Part shown: in pieces, positions 1 to 11,978 of the stretch
Numbering within the stretch: position 1 is the first letter of the stretch
How the letters are laid out: each line of letters opens with the position of its first letter
From: Dendrobium chrysotoxum
Lineage: Eukaryota; Streptophyta; Magnoliopsida; Asparagales; Orchidaceae
NCBI GenBank assembly: GCA_019925795.1
Contig: CM034297.1
Span: forward strand, 50,859,941 to 50,923,940
Length of the DNA: 64,000 bases
Direction of reading: 5' to 3'
Position numbers and translations under genes: made by a program
The notes under the pieces: model-generated
What the model was told of the DNA's origin: nothing
The model's input: only the letters and a program-made list of their open reading frames with translations
Databases searched by the model: none

Positions 1-1680
1 ATGGTCAAATAGAAATAATGGTTGCGGATTGAAAAACAAAGTAGTAAGAAAGTTATCTCAAATAATGGATGCTGCCTTTGATGAAGAGGTTAGTAAAGAT
101 TTATAAATTTGGTTCGGCTTCGGGACCATAGTTTGTTTAATGTAATGATCCAAAGCTTAAATGGTTAGGTTGAGTTGAAAGTGATGGGTGGTTGCAAATA
201 AATATTGCATGTTTTCTACGGCATTTATATTCATTCATACTTATATAGCTTTGTGTCTTTAGCAAGCATTTTATGCCGAGTTCAAAAACATTTTTAAAAT
301 ATTTTTTTTTTATTAATGTGGTTTTTTTTCTAAATATATAATTATAAGTATTCAAACAATAATTATTTAATCTTCTTTATGAAAATAAGTATAATTTTAC
401 TTTTTATTAAACAACAAAATACAATATTATATTGCTTGATGAAGTCTTTGCTAATCTTAAATTAGTAGCAATGTTTTATGAAGCAAGTAGATTATGTATA
501 TACTCCTATGAAGTTAAGTTATGGTTTGATTTTTATACATAGCATTCACCTTTTTTTTTTTTAAATTGAAATCCCTAATTGACTTCATGTGGCATATGGG
601 CTTTGAGCTTAACATAGTATATTGGAGTGCCTCTTGTTGGTTTCAAGAAAGAAAAATAACATGTGCAAAGGTGAATGTGTTAGCGACTAGGCGAATGGGT
701 TGACAACTAGGCGATATCATATGGGCAAAGAGTTAAAATTGCAGAAGGTTGAGTATGATCGTATGAGAGTAAAATGAAAATATGAATTTCTGTTTGAACT
801 AGAGCGTTGCAGCGCTGAGCTTGTGGCATTTGTCTTTCAGGCTTAGCGGGGCCAGAAACCACTGCTGCGGCATTGAAACTTCTGTTCTACAGTAATTTCG
901 AATTCAGCATGCAATGTTGTGGCACAGGGTGGCGGTGCTCTTATCTCTTGTATTTTGAAAATCTATATTGAATTGAAGCATGTTTTGTTTTGTTTAAATT
1001 GCATGTCTGGTTAAAAACATTTCTTTGGGCTTATGATACTTTAAAAATTATATTTTGCTTTAAATTAGATTTATAAGTACATAAATTAGGCAAGGCCAAT
1101 TTTAAACCCTTCAAGCTTAATTTAGTTTATGTAGAAGTCTTGTGTGAACTTCAAATATTGTACGTGTAATCTATTGCCTCAACGCGGGAGTAGAAGAGTA
1201 ATTAAGGGATTTTTAACTTAACTTTGCTATGCATAGATATATGGTGGTTAAGGTTATGAGATCTTAAGAAGATACTAAAAGTGTAGTTGAGAAAAATCTT
1301 AGCTAACATTCTAACAAATTTGACAGAAATGAGAAATAATTATGCTCTGATTCACAGCAACTCTGATTCACAGCAACATTAAGAAAAATCTACTATTACA
1401 AATATGAGTTTAAATATCATAAGTTCAGAGTATTTTAGATATATAATTTGAATCTGTAGCTATTAATATTTAGTTGCACACCCTTTTTATTCGATCAATA
1501 AGATAAATTAAGAAGTTCATATAAATCATACTATAGTGACCTTAGAGTAATTCAAATCCTCATGAAAATGATACTCGACTCTTCACTTTATTACTTAACA
1601 CGACATATATATTTGCGCAGAACAGGATTTACACTACAATATAACAAGCACAAGTAATAGAACTCAGTAGTGCCTATCAA
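1..1680. other. AT-rich stretch without a recognisable gene
   Basis: I see no supported coding region here. The last few hundred bases lie directly before a primer-binding-like site (1681-1703) and a gag remnant, so they may be a decayed 5' LTR. No LTR start could be fixed. Confidence 0.4.
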
Positions 1681-1703
1681 TTTGTTGGTGTCGTTGTCAG
1701 AGA
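1681..1703 (+). other. Decayed primer-binding-like site of a Ty3/gypsy element
   Basis: The sequence TTGGTGTCGTTGTCAGAGAA resembles the TTGGCGCCGTTGCCGGGGA motif found just inside the 5' LTR of plant Athila/Tat-type gypsy elements. The differences are nearly all C-to-T or G-to-A. A gag remnant follows about 200 bp downstream, which supports the reading. The family assignment is from memory of the motif. Confidence 0.55.
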
Positions 1704-1892
1704 ATGTAGTTAATTATCATTTGTTTCATTTATATTACTGAATGATTTGCTGATTTAATCTTATCATTATTTTTAGTTAACTTGTCTTGTGTTGGCACTA
1801 TTGTTTATTTCTACTAAAATTTAGTATTGTTATATTTTAATTGTTCAAGAGTGCTTTGATTTACATATTCGTATTGTGTGAGTTATTATTGC

Positions 1893-2477
1893 GTGTATAA
1901 TAGGAATCAACTAAGAGAAACTTTATTTGATTTTGAAATAGAAAGAACTCTTAAAAAAATTAAAAATTTTAGAAAAGAATAAAAAATGATTAACCTAGTT
2001 TAGGAGAATGACCAATCCAAACCACTTAGAGAATATTTTAATCTTATAGTTGAGGGTATTCACTAAAGTATTAATAGACTAAATATTCAGGCTAATAATT
2101 TTAAGCTAAAACCTGCTATCATCAAAATGGTATAAAATTCTAAGTTTGGGGGAACCCCTATAGAAGATCCGAATCTGCATATAGCTAATTTTTTAGGGAT
2201 ATGTCCTACATTCAAGTATAATGGAGTTTTTGAAAATGTTGTTAGACTTATAGTGTTTTCGCTCTCATTAAGGGACAAGGCTATGATGTAGTTGAACTCT
2301 TTATCCTTAGGCTCAATCACCACATGGAATTACTTAGCTCACAAATTCCTAGCAAAGTATTATTTCCAATCTAAGACAACAAAACTTAGGAACGACATTA
2401 CCTCATTCAAAGAAATTGCTTAGGAAGTGTCCACACCATGCATTACCCGATTGGCTTATCAGTTAGACATTTTACAA
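1893..2477 (+). pseudogene. Ty3/gypsy gag remnant (retrotransposon gag domain)
   Basis: The plus strand reads as a decayed plant Ty3/gypsy gag. Recognisable pieces are ENDQSKPLREYFN, QANNFKLKPAI, GGTPIEDPNLHIANFL, RLIVFSLSLRDKA, SLSLGSITTWNYLAHKFLAK and TKLRNDITSF, in the order expected for the retrotransposon gag domain (PF03732 type). In-frame stops fall after KMV, after KAMM and after FKEIA. The segment CPHHALPDWL near 2430-2455 is in another frame, so there is also an indel. A hAT-like MITE interrupts the reading at 2478-2877, and a weak continuation (an ID..C..G-type stretch) resumes at 2878-2915. The element is dead. Its protein would have packaged retrotransposon RNA. Confidence 0.75.
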
Positions 2478-2513
2478 TAGCCTTGTAGGTTCCCTTAGCT
2501 CACGACCCGACTT

Positions 2514-2570
<57 letters not shown>

Positions 2571-2877
2571 CATCCAAATAATTATTATAATAAAATGATA
2601 AAAGTGAGAAATTAGAACAAAAATAGCAAATCACTTAGTATAAGAAAGTAAAATATAAATTTTAAATATTTTTAACAACTTTGTACTTAAATCCTAAATG
2701 TTAATATATTTTAATTGCATATCATATTTACATATTTCAAACAAGCCAGGTCGTGAGCTAAGAAGTCAAGTCAAGACTAGTTTGCTAGCTCATCAAGTTC
2801 AACTCACGAGGCATTTTATCGAGTCAAACCCAAGCCCGCTCAAAAGTTAGCTTGACTCACTTACACCCCTAGCCTTG
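2478..2877. mobile_element. hAT-like MITE nested in the gypsy gag
   Basis: TAGCCTTG occurs at 2478-2485 and again at 2870-2877. This is a perfect 8-bp target duplication around a 384-bp insert. The right end reads TTACACCCC(TA), the same terminal sequence as the hAT-like element at 40755-41221. The left end is degraded. Inside, 2494-2517 and 2739-2762 form an inverted repeat of about 24 bp with two mismatches, followed on the left by a (TA)n run near 2517-2567. Removing the insert brings the gag reading back together. An 8-bp duplication is typical of hAT transposition; there is no transposase. Confidence 0.7.
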
Positions 2878-2917
2878 GCCATAGATAGTTGTTGTTGGTC
2901 TGTAGGCTTAGTTTGGG

Positions 2918-3734
2918 TGAGTGAACCACGGGGAATGTGCTAGTCTAGATGAGTACTTTGAAGGAGCTTGTCAAGAATGACCGTATCTTGGATCCAATCT
3001 CTCAAGACAAGTTTGCACAATGTGGTCTCCTCTAAGATAGAGTGAATGTTGGACCATGGGCTAGCACCAACAATCGTTCTTGTAGTGTCATGCGCTTTTA
3101 CAGACAAGTGCTGCTTTGACTGGGTGATCCTCCCGATCGGCCAATTGGATACCTGTGAGTTATGTACATAGGAATGAATAAGTGTACAATCTGATAGTTA
3201 ATTTATACATTTTTTTATATGATGCACAACAAAATTTAATTTGAACCCTTGTTGATATATACTGCATGATTAGAGACATATTCTTATACTAATTTGATCA
3301 ATTTGCTATTGCTCTTCCCACAAATGTATAATCTTTCAAAATATATTTGCTTTTGCAGCATGGAGTTCATTGAATAACTGTATAATCCATGAAATTAAAA
3401 GGACTATTGCATCTTGACTTTTCCTAAGAATAATAATTCTTCTTCTTTTTTGTACTAATTTTTGTGGATATATTTGTGAATTTCTATGAATAGTGAAACA
3501 TTTCTCAAATAGAAAGTTTTAATTTATTATGAAATTTAATATATAGTCATATAAGTGACATAATATTATGTTTTAGCAATTTTTAAAATTATAGCAAAAA
3601 TAATTGCTAAATATGAATATTATCTTTAACTCATATCTTTTTTTAATTATGTCAATTATTATTATGCTTAAGTTTTATTCAATCTAAAAATTCATATTAT
3701 AAAAAATACTTAAAATAGATCCACTTGTACCATG

Positions 3735-3784
<50 letters not shown>

Positions 3785-5224
3785 AAAATTCATGGAGGAG
3801 CCTATATGTTAATTAAATAGAAAATTACAGATCCTTAAAGAACTAAAAGTTCTCTGAAAATATAGCCTTTGAAACAAAACCTATGAGCCATTAGTTCTAT
3901 CTATTACAAATAATCAAGGAAAAAAAGAAAAAAATATATTCTTTAATCATCTATCCATGATTAGGTATGTTAGATGTAGAAAGGAAGGGGGTGAAGGTGG
4001 TGCTATAAATGAATAGATCAGTTCCAATAATTTTGTGCTTGCATTGATGGCCCAATAAATGAATGGCTTGCAATTAAGATTTTAAAGGTGATGTTTGGTT
4101 GGCTAGAATTAGAAGGAGGAGGATGTCACTCAAAGCTTACTATGCATTATATTTAATGTTGTGATCCTTTAAAAAAAATTAATTATAATGTTTTGTATAA
4201 TTTATGATTAGATGATCTTCATACAATGATGTTTTGATACTCAATCAGTAAGATTTTTGTCATCTTACTCATCACTGTACATTGACACTAATCTTAAAGT
4301 TCTCCAATACATTTATTAAGTAAAATTACAACATATATGGCACTAATCTTAAAGCAATCGACATATAATTGATTGTCACAATTTCGATCTCTATCAAAAT
4401 AGATAACATGGGTCATTTATTCACCGTCATACACGTCAGAAAATTCATATTTGTTCAAGATTCGTATTTAATGATGCAATCCTACGAAAAATTTGTTAAA
4501 TTACAATAGTTTGGTCGGGAACATAATGATTTATGATCAAATGATCTCCATGTAATGATGATTTAAATGAATGATGATCCTTCTAGCTCTTATACCGCTC
4601 AAACAACAAGCATATCATGTTAACTTACTAGTTTTTTGCTTTAGTTGATAGTTTCTCTCATAATAAAAATGAAACTTTTTGTAATGAGAGTATCAACTAA
4701 TTTATTTGGTAAGGCATGAAGGAATTCTTATTAATATTTTGTGCTTGAATTTCTTCTCCATTCAATTTATCTTTCTACACTCAATTTTTTTTTCCAAAAT
4801 ATAATTTTGCTTAAAAATTTTAAGCTTATACATCTCATATGATCTTCAAACTTAAGATTATGAGCCTAATTTTTATAAAGAGTAATAAATTACTTGTAAA
4901 TATTATATTATATATTTTTATTATAATTTAATTATTCATCAAATATTAAAAAAAAGAATTTATGAAATAATACAAGCATATTGTTTATAATTGCAAAATC
5001 TTGAGTATAAGATGAATATGAATTAGGTCATGATCCTTATGCCATAAATGGCAGATGTTGATATGGGACTGTGATCTTTCTTTCATTTTCATAGAATGTG
5101 AAGCTTACCAACTCTCATTAACAATAATGGAACAAATTTATGAGTACTTGCATTTTATGAGTTATTTTTTATGTTGGTGTGTAGCTTTTAATTTATATCA
5201 GGTTGTTTAATTTGATTAATGGAT
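2918..5224. other. AT-rich intergenic DNA with a (TA)n tract
   Basis: A (TA)n microsatellite lies at about 3739-3779. I see no supported coding region or recognisable element in the rest. Confidence 0.4.
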
Positions 5225-5330
5225 TAAGGCTTCGTTTGTGATAGCTTTTTTACTGTTTTTTGAAACAGTTTTCTAGTACTAAAAAGCTGCTTTAAGAAGT
5301 AATAAGAAAGCCGTCATAAACGAAGCCTAA
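5225..5330. mobile_element. Tourist-like (PIF/Harbinger) MITE, 100 bp
   Basis: A 100-bp element (5228-5327) starts GGCTTCGTTTGTGATAGC and ends in the imperfect inverse of that sequence (GCCGTCATAAACGAAGCC). TAA flanks it on both sides (5225-5227 and 5328-5330), matching the three-base TWA duplication of Tourist/PIF-Harbinger elements. There is no coding capacity. Confidence 0.75.
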
Positions 5331-5942
5331 AAGTCGGTAAACGCCGGACTTTATGGGAGATTTTTCGGGACGATGATGAATCCCGCTAATCATTCTCTTG
5401 GCTTGCGTTTTATTCTCATTCAGCACCCTCTGGACAATCATATTGGCAACTGGGGCGCACTCTGCTCATTTTGCAGCTCAATTATCCTGATTAATGGGCG
5501 ATCTTTTGAACTTTTTAGTCCAAATTTCTTCTGATTTTTTCATTTTCCTTTTGTTTGTTATCAGTTCACTTCATCTCTAAGTGAACTGATTGGATTTCTA
5601 GTTCAATCTTCTATATTTTTTCTTCTCGACATTTTTTGTATTGACATATTTGATGCTTTCATTAAGAACTCATCAAATTAGTTGAAAAGCTCAATTAAGA
5701 AACATTTTGACTCATAGAAGTCTTCACCTCCTACTTCTTCCTTTATTTCTCTCGTTGGCAACATTGATGGATTTCTTCCTAGTTCGAAAAAAAGTTCTAT
5801 CATAATGATGTAGTTCTTAGAGTTCTCTAAAAAGGTGGACATTCTTCTCCAATCAACACTATGTCATGCCGCTTGTGCTTCTGCTCATAACAATTTTACA
5901 TTGCCCTAGGTGACACCACCTTTCATTTACTCTTTTCTCTTT
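5331..5942. other. No recognisable feature
   Basis: Pyrimidine-rich, AT-rich sequence with no supported gene or repeat. Confidence 0.35.
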
Positions 5943-6116
5943 CACTAATAGGAGAAATTATGACGATACGGTCACTGGACCGTCCGGAGCCGAATCAGGA
6001 TGTGTCACGTCATCCGGTACATAGCATTGATACACAGCAAAATGATGACGTGGCGGGTCCTGATTCGCCTTCAGATGTTGTCCGATGATTGCAGGTAATA
6101 ATTTCGCCACTAATAG
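5943..6116. mobile_element. Small MITE with a 9-12 bp target duplication, Mutator-like
   Basis: CACTAATAGGAG is present at 5943-5954 and 6108-6119. The insert begins GAGAAATTATGAC and ends in the inverse of GCGAAATTATTAC, so short terminal inverted repeats abut a duplication of at least 9 bp. That size fits Mutator-like elements. The interior is about 155 bp and relatively GC-rich. The minus-strand frame across it has no recognisable domain and I do not treat it as a gene. Confidence 0.6.
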
Positions 6117-6370
6117 GAGGAATGTATACCAACAAGTAGTCAAATTGGCTGGATAGAGGAAAATTTAATTAAATTATATATTTTTCAGTTAAATGTAAAA
6201 TCATAAAAAGGGAGGGTGGGGGGAGATGCATCATTTAGCATATATGCTGCTCACTATCTAGCACCCTCTTGTCACATTTATCATCATTCCTCAAGGAGTA
6301 ATCTTTGAAGAAAAAGTCAAGTAGTTAGTGAAAGCAACATAAAGACACTCTTAACAATATCCCGGAGGAA

Positions 6371-8060
6371 TCTGTAGTAACCCAAAATGCTTAAAATGAA
6401 ATTATTTGAAAAATTTAGAAAAATCTGAAAAATTTTGAACTATGATGCTTACTAGAGTAGTGGTGCTGGGAGGCGTCCCGAGAGCGCCTCCGTGACGCTG
6501 AGCTCTTTGAAATTTTAAGAAAATAATTCAGTGCAGCAGCGCTGCAGTGCAGTGCTATTTTACTTGCAATGCTGGGTTATATGGGTACCACGGTGTCGGG
6601 CATTTGAAAGAGTTTATATATTTTTTAAATATAAATATTTTTTTAATATATTGTAGTATTGCTTATTCTGATCATTTTGACTGTGTGATTTTATATTTTT
6701 GCCAGTTAAAATCATCTATGATTCAAGTAGGAATAAGATGCACAATGATTTTGGCATTCTTATTCATGCATACTACATTGTGAATGAATACAGATGCATG
6801 AATGAATAGTTATTAATTGATATTAATCATATATGTCTTATATTGTGTGTAAATAAGAAATAATGGTCATTAAGATAGGCTGGCTAGAGATTAATTTTAT
6901 CCTGTACATGAGGTGGGCTGATCGGCTTTCCTTAAAAGAAGGTTTGTGGTGTTATAAGGAGCCAGAGTGACGACTCTTCAAGAAAGTCATCTGAATATTA
7001 AATTAAAATTAAGATATTTAAAATGAACATGATTCAAGTATGATTATTGGAAAAATATCACACAAGCCAAACTTCTTATTTGTTTAGTATGATTAGTGTG
7101 ATTACTTATACATGCATGCATATATTAATAAGGGTGTCAAAATGGGTTAATGGATTGGGTTTGGTCCGATCTAAATCTGAACAACCCAAACTCGACTAAT
7201 TTAATAAATGGGTCAAAAATATGGACACAAACCTGACCTTCTAGCAACCCGGATGATCTGAACCTGACCCGATAACCCATTTTGCTTAAAAAAAACTTTA
7301 AATTTATTTTTAATAATAAATTTTAGATTAATTAATAAAAAAAGAGAATCATACTAACAAATTAAAAAAAAACTTTAAGAAAAAAATAATTTAAACGGGC
7401 CATGTTTAGGTCAATATCGGATTGGCGGACCAACCCGAATCCGACTCGTTTAATAAATAAGTCATAATCTCCTGACATGAACCTAACCTATTTATTAAAT
7501 GGGTTAACCCGAACATAAATTTTTCGAGTCGGGTTCAGATCGGGTTGGTGGGTCGGGTCATTTTTTAACACCCCTAAACATTGTTATGCAATAGATTTCA
7601 AGATCAAAATGCTGATGTACTTAAGATAGAAATAAGATACTATTGATGAATCTGCAAGTATAGATTCAATATGATATAACTTCATCAATGAGACAATGAT
7701 AATACATTTTTCTTATTATGTATTTTCATCAGTTGCATTGATATTTGACTTTAATGTTAATATGATCTCCGTATTGATTTGATAATGATACATGAGCAAT
7801 ATGATTTACAATTTTACTGTTTTAGCGTCGCACTACTACTGTTTCTATGATTTATGAATTTCCTCTTTAATGTATTTCATAGAACTATGATCATTTTGGA
7901 TGCTGCAGTTATGATTGGAATGAAACATGCATATTATCTCTTGTCGTGCTTTGAGTCTAGTTATAGGTTTTTGTTATTTGTTGGGTTATATGCTCGTTAT
8001 GTGATTTTTACGTAATTTCAGATAAGTGTAAAGAGTCTGTAGAGTGAGGCTAATTAGTTC
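6371..8060. other. Possible decayed gypsy-type LTR
   Basis: The block opens with TGTAGTAACCC, which resembles the start of long LTRs of plant chromovirus-type gypsy elements. Its 3' part (about 7930-8050) has the texture of such LTRs. A hAT-like MITE (7129-7576) interrupts it. No matching second LTR or target duplication was found, so this is only a suggestion. Confidence 0.25.
7129..7576. mobile_element. hAT-like MITE with imperfect terminal inverted repeats
   Basis: The left end reads TAAGGGTGTCAAAATGGGTT and the right end is the inverse of TAGGGGTGTTAAAAAATGACC. The subterminal regions are rich in GGGTT/GGGTC and their inverses, as in plant non-autonomous hAT elements. I cannot see a clear 8-bp duplication, so the insertion is old or its ends are slightly misplaced. 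Confidence 0.6.
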
Positions 8061-8183
8061 AGGATAATTTTTAAAAAATTAAAAAAAAAAAAACAGTTTA
8101 TGATAATTTAAGTTATATTTTTCTACTCCTTGTTATTGTCTAATATTATTTCATAGCCTTTTGTTGGCTATTATATATATTAT

Positions 8184-10176
8184 TTTGGGACACCCTCGCT
8201 CTTTTTCGGCTGCTCCGCTAGGGCTTTGCCCTAGCTTTCCGTCGCGTTGGCTGGGACGCTCTCCGGCAGTTTTTCGCCTCCTGGGAAGTCCTTTCCTCTT
8301 TTCTGGATTGGTTTTGTTTGTTTTGTTAGTGTTTTTCTTCCTCCGGCGGTGCCGGCATGGCGCCGAAGCTTGGTGACCCTGGTTTTTTAGGGGGTTCGCC
8401 TTCTTCGCGTTCTTTTTTGGATGTTCTTTCGGGATCTTCTTCCGGTAATGGTTTTCCTGAACTTAGGGCATCTTCATTTCATGGTTTGCCTTCCCTTTGG
8501 ATTTCGGATCAAGAAATTGAGGCATTGGCTACTCCGTTCCAATTCTCTTTAGTTGGTTTTTTTCCTACTAAACGTCCGTCTCTTGATACCATTCGTAGAT
8601 TTTTTTTCAATCTCAAGCTCAATGGGGAGGTTTCGGTCACCTTGCTGGATCCGTCTCATGTCCTTATCAAGCTTGCTAAAGACCTTGATTATTGTCGCGT
8701 CTTCTGTCATAGATCTTATCTGGTTTTTAATTGTTACATGAAGCTTACCAAGTGGTCCCCCTTTGTTGATGTCGGAATCGAGTCGCCGGTCATCCCGATT
8801 TGGATCTCTTTTCCAAATCTGCGGCCTCATCTTTTCTCTCCACGTATTCTTCATGGTTTGGCTTCTCTCTTTGGCAAACCATTAAAAATTGATGCTGCTA
8901 CTTCTTTGGGTTCTAGGCCGTCTTTAGCTCGTGTATTAGTGGAGCTGGGTATCACTAAATCCTACCCTGATAAGGTCTGGTTAGGTTCTGAGAAGCTTGG
9001 TTTTGTTCAACAAGTGGTTATGGATGAATTCCCTAAATTTTGTGCTTCTTGTCGGTGTATTGGGCATGCTATTGGGAATTGTCGTCCCAAGGTGGCTGTC
9101 CTGGATTCGGCGGATTTGCCCCTATCAGTTAAACCCCCTATTGAGGTTTCTGGGAACTCTGTTGAGCCTGTTATTCCTACTGTTGCGGTGCCTGTGGTGC
9201 AGGGTTTGGGGTGTAACACTGGTATTATTGAAGATGATGTTGCTGTTTTACCGCCTGTTATTGAGCTGGGGTCTCCGGTGCCGACTTCTCCTAACCCCTT
9301 GCCTATTTTTTTATCAAACAATGTGGCGTCTGTTGTTGAGGTCCTTAGGGCTAGTGCTAGTGCTGATGGTCTTGTAGGTTGTGCTACAAAATCTTGTCCT
9401 GATGTGTCTGCACCGTGTATTTTAAGTGGAAATGAGGTTCCTTGTGTGGTTGTGCAGAATTCTAGTGATTCTTTGGCATTGGCTGCTCCTGTTGCTTGTG
9501 ATCCTCCTATTATTAGTACCCCTGTTACGCCATCTATAACTGGTCAGTTGGTTAAGGTCCCTGTTACTTTTGTTCCTTCTTCGGCTTTGGCTGCTCATGT
9601 GGCTGCCAATTCGGGGGAGAATGTTCGGGTGTAACTTGACTGGCTTCAGTGCTCATCTGATTCATCTTCAGAAGCTAGTGGGGATGATGAAACTGCGCAG
9701 GAATTCTCTCTAAAGATTAATCGTCCTGTTGTTTCTGTTTCTGCTCGTGGGAGGGGTAAACGTGGGAGGAAGTGAATTGTTGGTTGGTGCTGTTCTCTTT
9801 GCTGCCTTTCTATGGGGGTTGGATTTTGCATTGGTTGGCTTTTGTTTGTTGTCGGTTCTGTGGAGCTTCAATTTAAATGTGCTGAAGGCAGTTTGGTTTT
9901 ACTGGGCAATGATGTGGCTTGGGCTCACATCCGTTGTCATGGCTCGCGACAACCTTTGGTTGTGGTTTATTGCTTGGTTGGGTTGGCTGCTTCGGTTGTT
10001 TCTACTCGCCACACCAAATTGGATGGTCTGGGCCTCGCTATGGTGGTGTTGGTAGCCTAAGCCAATAACTGAGCCCTTTCGGTTGTTACCACCCTGTATC
10101 TTCTATGCCTTTTCTGTCATTTCGCTCCTATGCTTCTTGTAATCCTTTTTAGTTTTTAATAAAGTTCATATTTAAG
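8184..10176 (+). mobile_element. L1-type LINE lacking ORF2
   Basis: A 5' leader (8184-8356) is followed by an ORF1 (8357-9775), then about 390 bp of non-coding sequence ending in AATAAAG and an A/T-rich tail near 10160. No reverse transcriptase or endonuclease frame exists here, so ORF2 has been deleted or the element is an ORF1-only derivative. The flanks GCTATTATATATATTA (before 8184) and GCTATATATATATATTG (after about 10173) may be the target duplication, but they are low-complexity. The GC content is well above the surroundings. Confidence 0.7.
8357..9775 (+). pseudogene. L1 LINE ORF1 (DUF4283-like with CX2CX4HX4C zinc knuckle), one stop
   Basis: The frame gives 425 residues up to a TAA at 9632-9634. 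It continues in frame for 46 more residues to TGA at 9773-9775, ending in a basic tail (SARGRGKRGRK). One nonsense change therefore separates it from a 472-codon frame. The region around residues 50-200 has the pattern of the DUF4283 domain of plant L1 ORF1 proteins (for example PIWISFPNLRPHLFSP and GITKSYPDKVWLG). The zinc knuckle is CASCRCIGHAIGNC near residue 230. A long Pro/Val/Ser-rich linker follows. In L1 elements this protein binds the element RNA. The domain call is from pattern recognition. Confidence 0.75.
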
Positions 10177-10231
10177 CTATATATATATATTGGGAGTTTG
10201 ACAGATATGTAAATATTCAGTAAACAATAAT

Positions 10232-10400
10232 CACTACTAAAAAAGGAGATAAACATACATTATCTAGCAGTAGTTTTAAAACCGCTGCTATATGCTTCAT
10301 ATAACAGTGGTTTTAACCACTTCAATTAATAGCTGTTAAAACTGCTACTAAAAATTGCGGTTTAAACCACTAGCAGAGAGATTTATTTTATTTTCTCATG
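10232..10400 (+). mobile_element. CACTA-type transposon terminus
   Basis: CACTACTAAAAAAG at 10232 is followed by subterminal repeats of the type AGCAGTAGTTTTAAAACCGC in both orientations (10265-10375), as in CACTA (En/Spm) ends. No matching far end was found. The C-rich leader (10385-10560) and the broken coding stretch after it may be the interior of the same element. Confidence 0.55.
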
Positions 10401-10607
10401 AGATGTTGCCCTAACTCACGTTGCTCCCGCTCCTGTTCGTCCTGCTCCCGTGTTCGTCTCCCATGGCCGCCTCTTTCTCCCGACACCCAAACTCGCCCTA
10501 GCCCTAATCTCGCCTCTATCTCCTAGGTACGCTGCCTTCTCCCCCTTCCACAAGCTCGCCCTACCTCATGGCAATCCCGCTAAACATAAGGCTGCGAAAA
10601 ATAGGCT

Positions 10608-11145
10608 TTGGACTCTCTTGAGGTGGAGGAATGCGACCAGCAGGTGAACTTCAAATTCATAACTGATGAGTCAGTTGCTGCGATGGTTGACTCGAATGAT
10701 ACAAATGGGATCTCAGTCCAACTCCTACATGAAGTTTCGAATGGCAAGTTCGAACTTGTGCCTGCTACTCAAGATTGTGACGAGCTATTTCATTGTGAAG
10801 TGGAGGCTGTCGAACCCGTAGAGTTTGATACTCATGTGCCCTACGGTCTTTTCTGGGCTTCACGACAGACGAGAATCAATTGTCGAGCCAGTGCTACATC
10901 CCAAGCAGGCCTCCCACTTCAAACAGGTTTGTGCAAGGATTGGCATTGTCTAGTGTGTTGACAATTGCCCAGATTTCAATTATGTTGATGCAGATGAAAT
11001 GCAAGTGCAAATGGTTATGAATGAGCTATATGAAGATCAAAGCATGTGTGGAACTCCCAGTGATTCATCCCTCAATGACACCATTCACCCAGGTCAATAT
11101 ACACAATGTGTTTGCACAAATGCTCCAATGGCTACAAATGCAATT
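10608..11145 (+). pseudogene. Unidentified broken coding stretch
   Basis: The plus strand reads like real protein over about 180 codons but needs frame changes. Frame 1 runs from 10608 to about 10845 (DSLEVEECDQQVNFKFITDE, then DSNDTNGISVQLLHEVSNGK). A second frame continues with DRRESIVEPVLHPKQASHFK up to a stop near 10959. A third piece (FNYVDADEMQVQMVMNELYE, then DDQSM-like and TIHPGQYTQCVC) runs to about 11148. I do not recognise the family. Its place just inside a CACTA end suggests either transposon coding sequence or a captured host fragment. Confidence 0.4.
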
Positions 11146-11229
11146 TTTTAGCAATGGGATGCTGATCATAACTATATCTTTTTTTCTATTTATTAGTTTT
11201 GTTTGGGAAATGGCTTTGGTGTAGATTAA

Positions 11230-11599
11230 GGAGTAAATAGGAGTTGAAAGTTGCCTTGTTATAGACCAAGGAGTATGGGGAATAGCTCATTACTCAAAAT
11301 TATGTGATAAGAAAATTTTTTGAACATAACTGTGATACACTTAGCGGCTGGAATACTGGAGTTTTGTGGTCAATATGATCTATCTTTACTTTACCTTTGT
11401 TTTTATATGAGAGTTTTAGTGCATGATATACTATTATACAACTAGTAAAAGCAATTATTAGTCACAAATTTTTTGAATTACTATTCTATCTTGTTTTAAA
11501 GAAAGTTTTGAGGAATTTGAAATCAGTATTAGCAACCAAATGAGCCGTTAAGAGAATTCTTACAGAATTATGTTATTATATTTTTTCTATCTAATAAGT
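11230..11599. other. No recognisable feature
   Basis: AT-rich sequence between the broken coding stretch and repeat R. No supported gene. Confidence 0.3.
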
Positions 11600-11978
11600 C
11601 TCATAATCCGATCATAGAATGTTTATTAGACATTTGGTTGTCTTAATGATATCAGAATTTGATGATCTTGGGCTTGTTGGATTCGTCTCGTCGAGCCAAT
11701 CGATTCGACTATAAGCATGTCACATTTGGAAGCCGTTTGGTAATCCAAATTGTGGTTTGAACCTTCCCAAAGCGCTCCGGGTCTTTCATTTGGACCCATT
11801 TGAGCTTGGATTGAGTCAAATTAGGTATCGTTGGATTCGTATTTCTGATACGATCAGTTCGACTATAGGTTTGCTGAAATAAGAGTTCGGATGGTCCCCA
11901 ATTTAATTTTTGAAGTTTCCAACTTGATTTTGCCTTGAGATTCGTGCTCGATCAAGATAATTTTTCGATGATATATCA
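11600..11978 (-). repeat. Repeat family R, copy 1
   Basis: This copy shares long stretches with 28632-28950 (opposite orientation) and 61869-62147. Shared landmarks are TTAATGATATCAGAATTTG, GGATTCGTCTCGTCGAGCC, TTCGACTATAAGCATGTCA and the end TTTTTCGATGATATATCA. Copy 2 continues into a TATA-bearing block, so R is probably the upstream (U3) part of an LTR that begins TGATATATCATC. No coding sequence. Confidence 0.7.

Noticed and set aside
5958..6143. 61-codon minus-strand frame over the small MITE
   Set aside because: The region is defined by inverted ends and a target duplication; the frame has no domain.
8549..8854. Open frames on the minus strand and in other frames over the L1 ORF1 (8549-8854, 8997-9377, 9007-9321)
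   Set aside because: They are shadows of the ORF1 frame, which carries the recognisable zinc knuckle and domain pattern.
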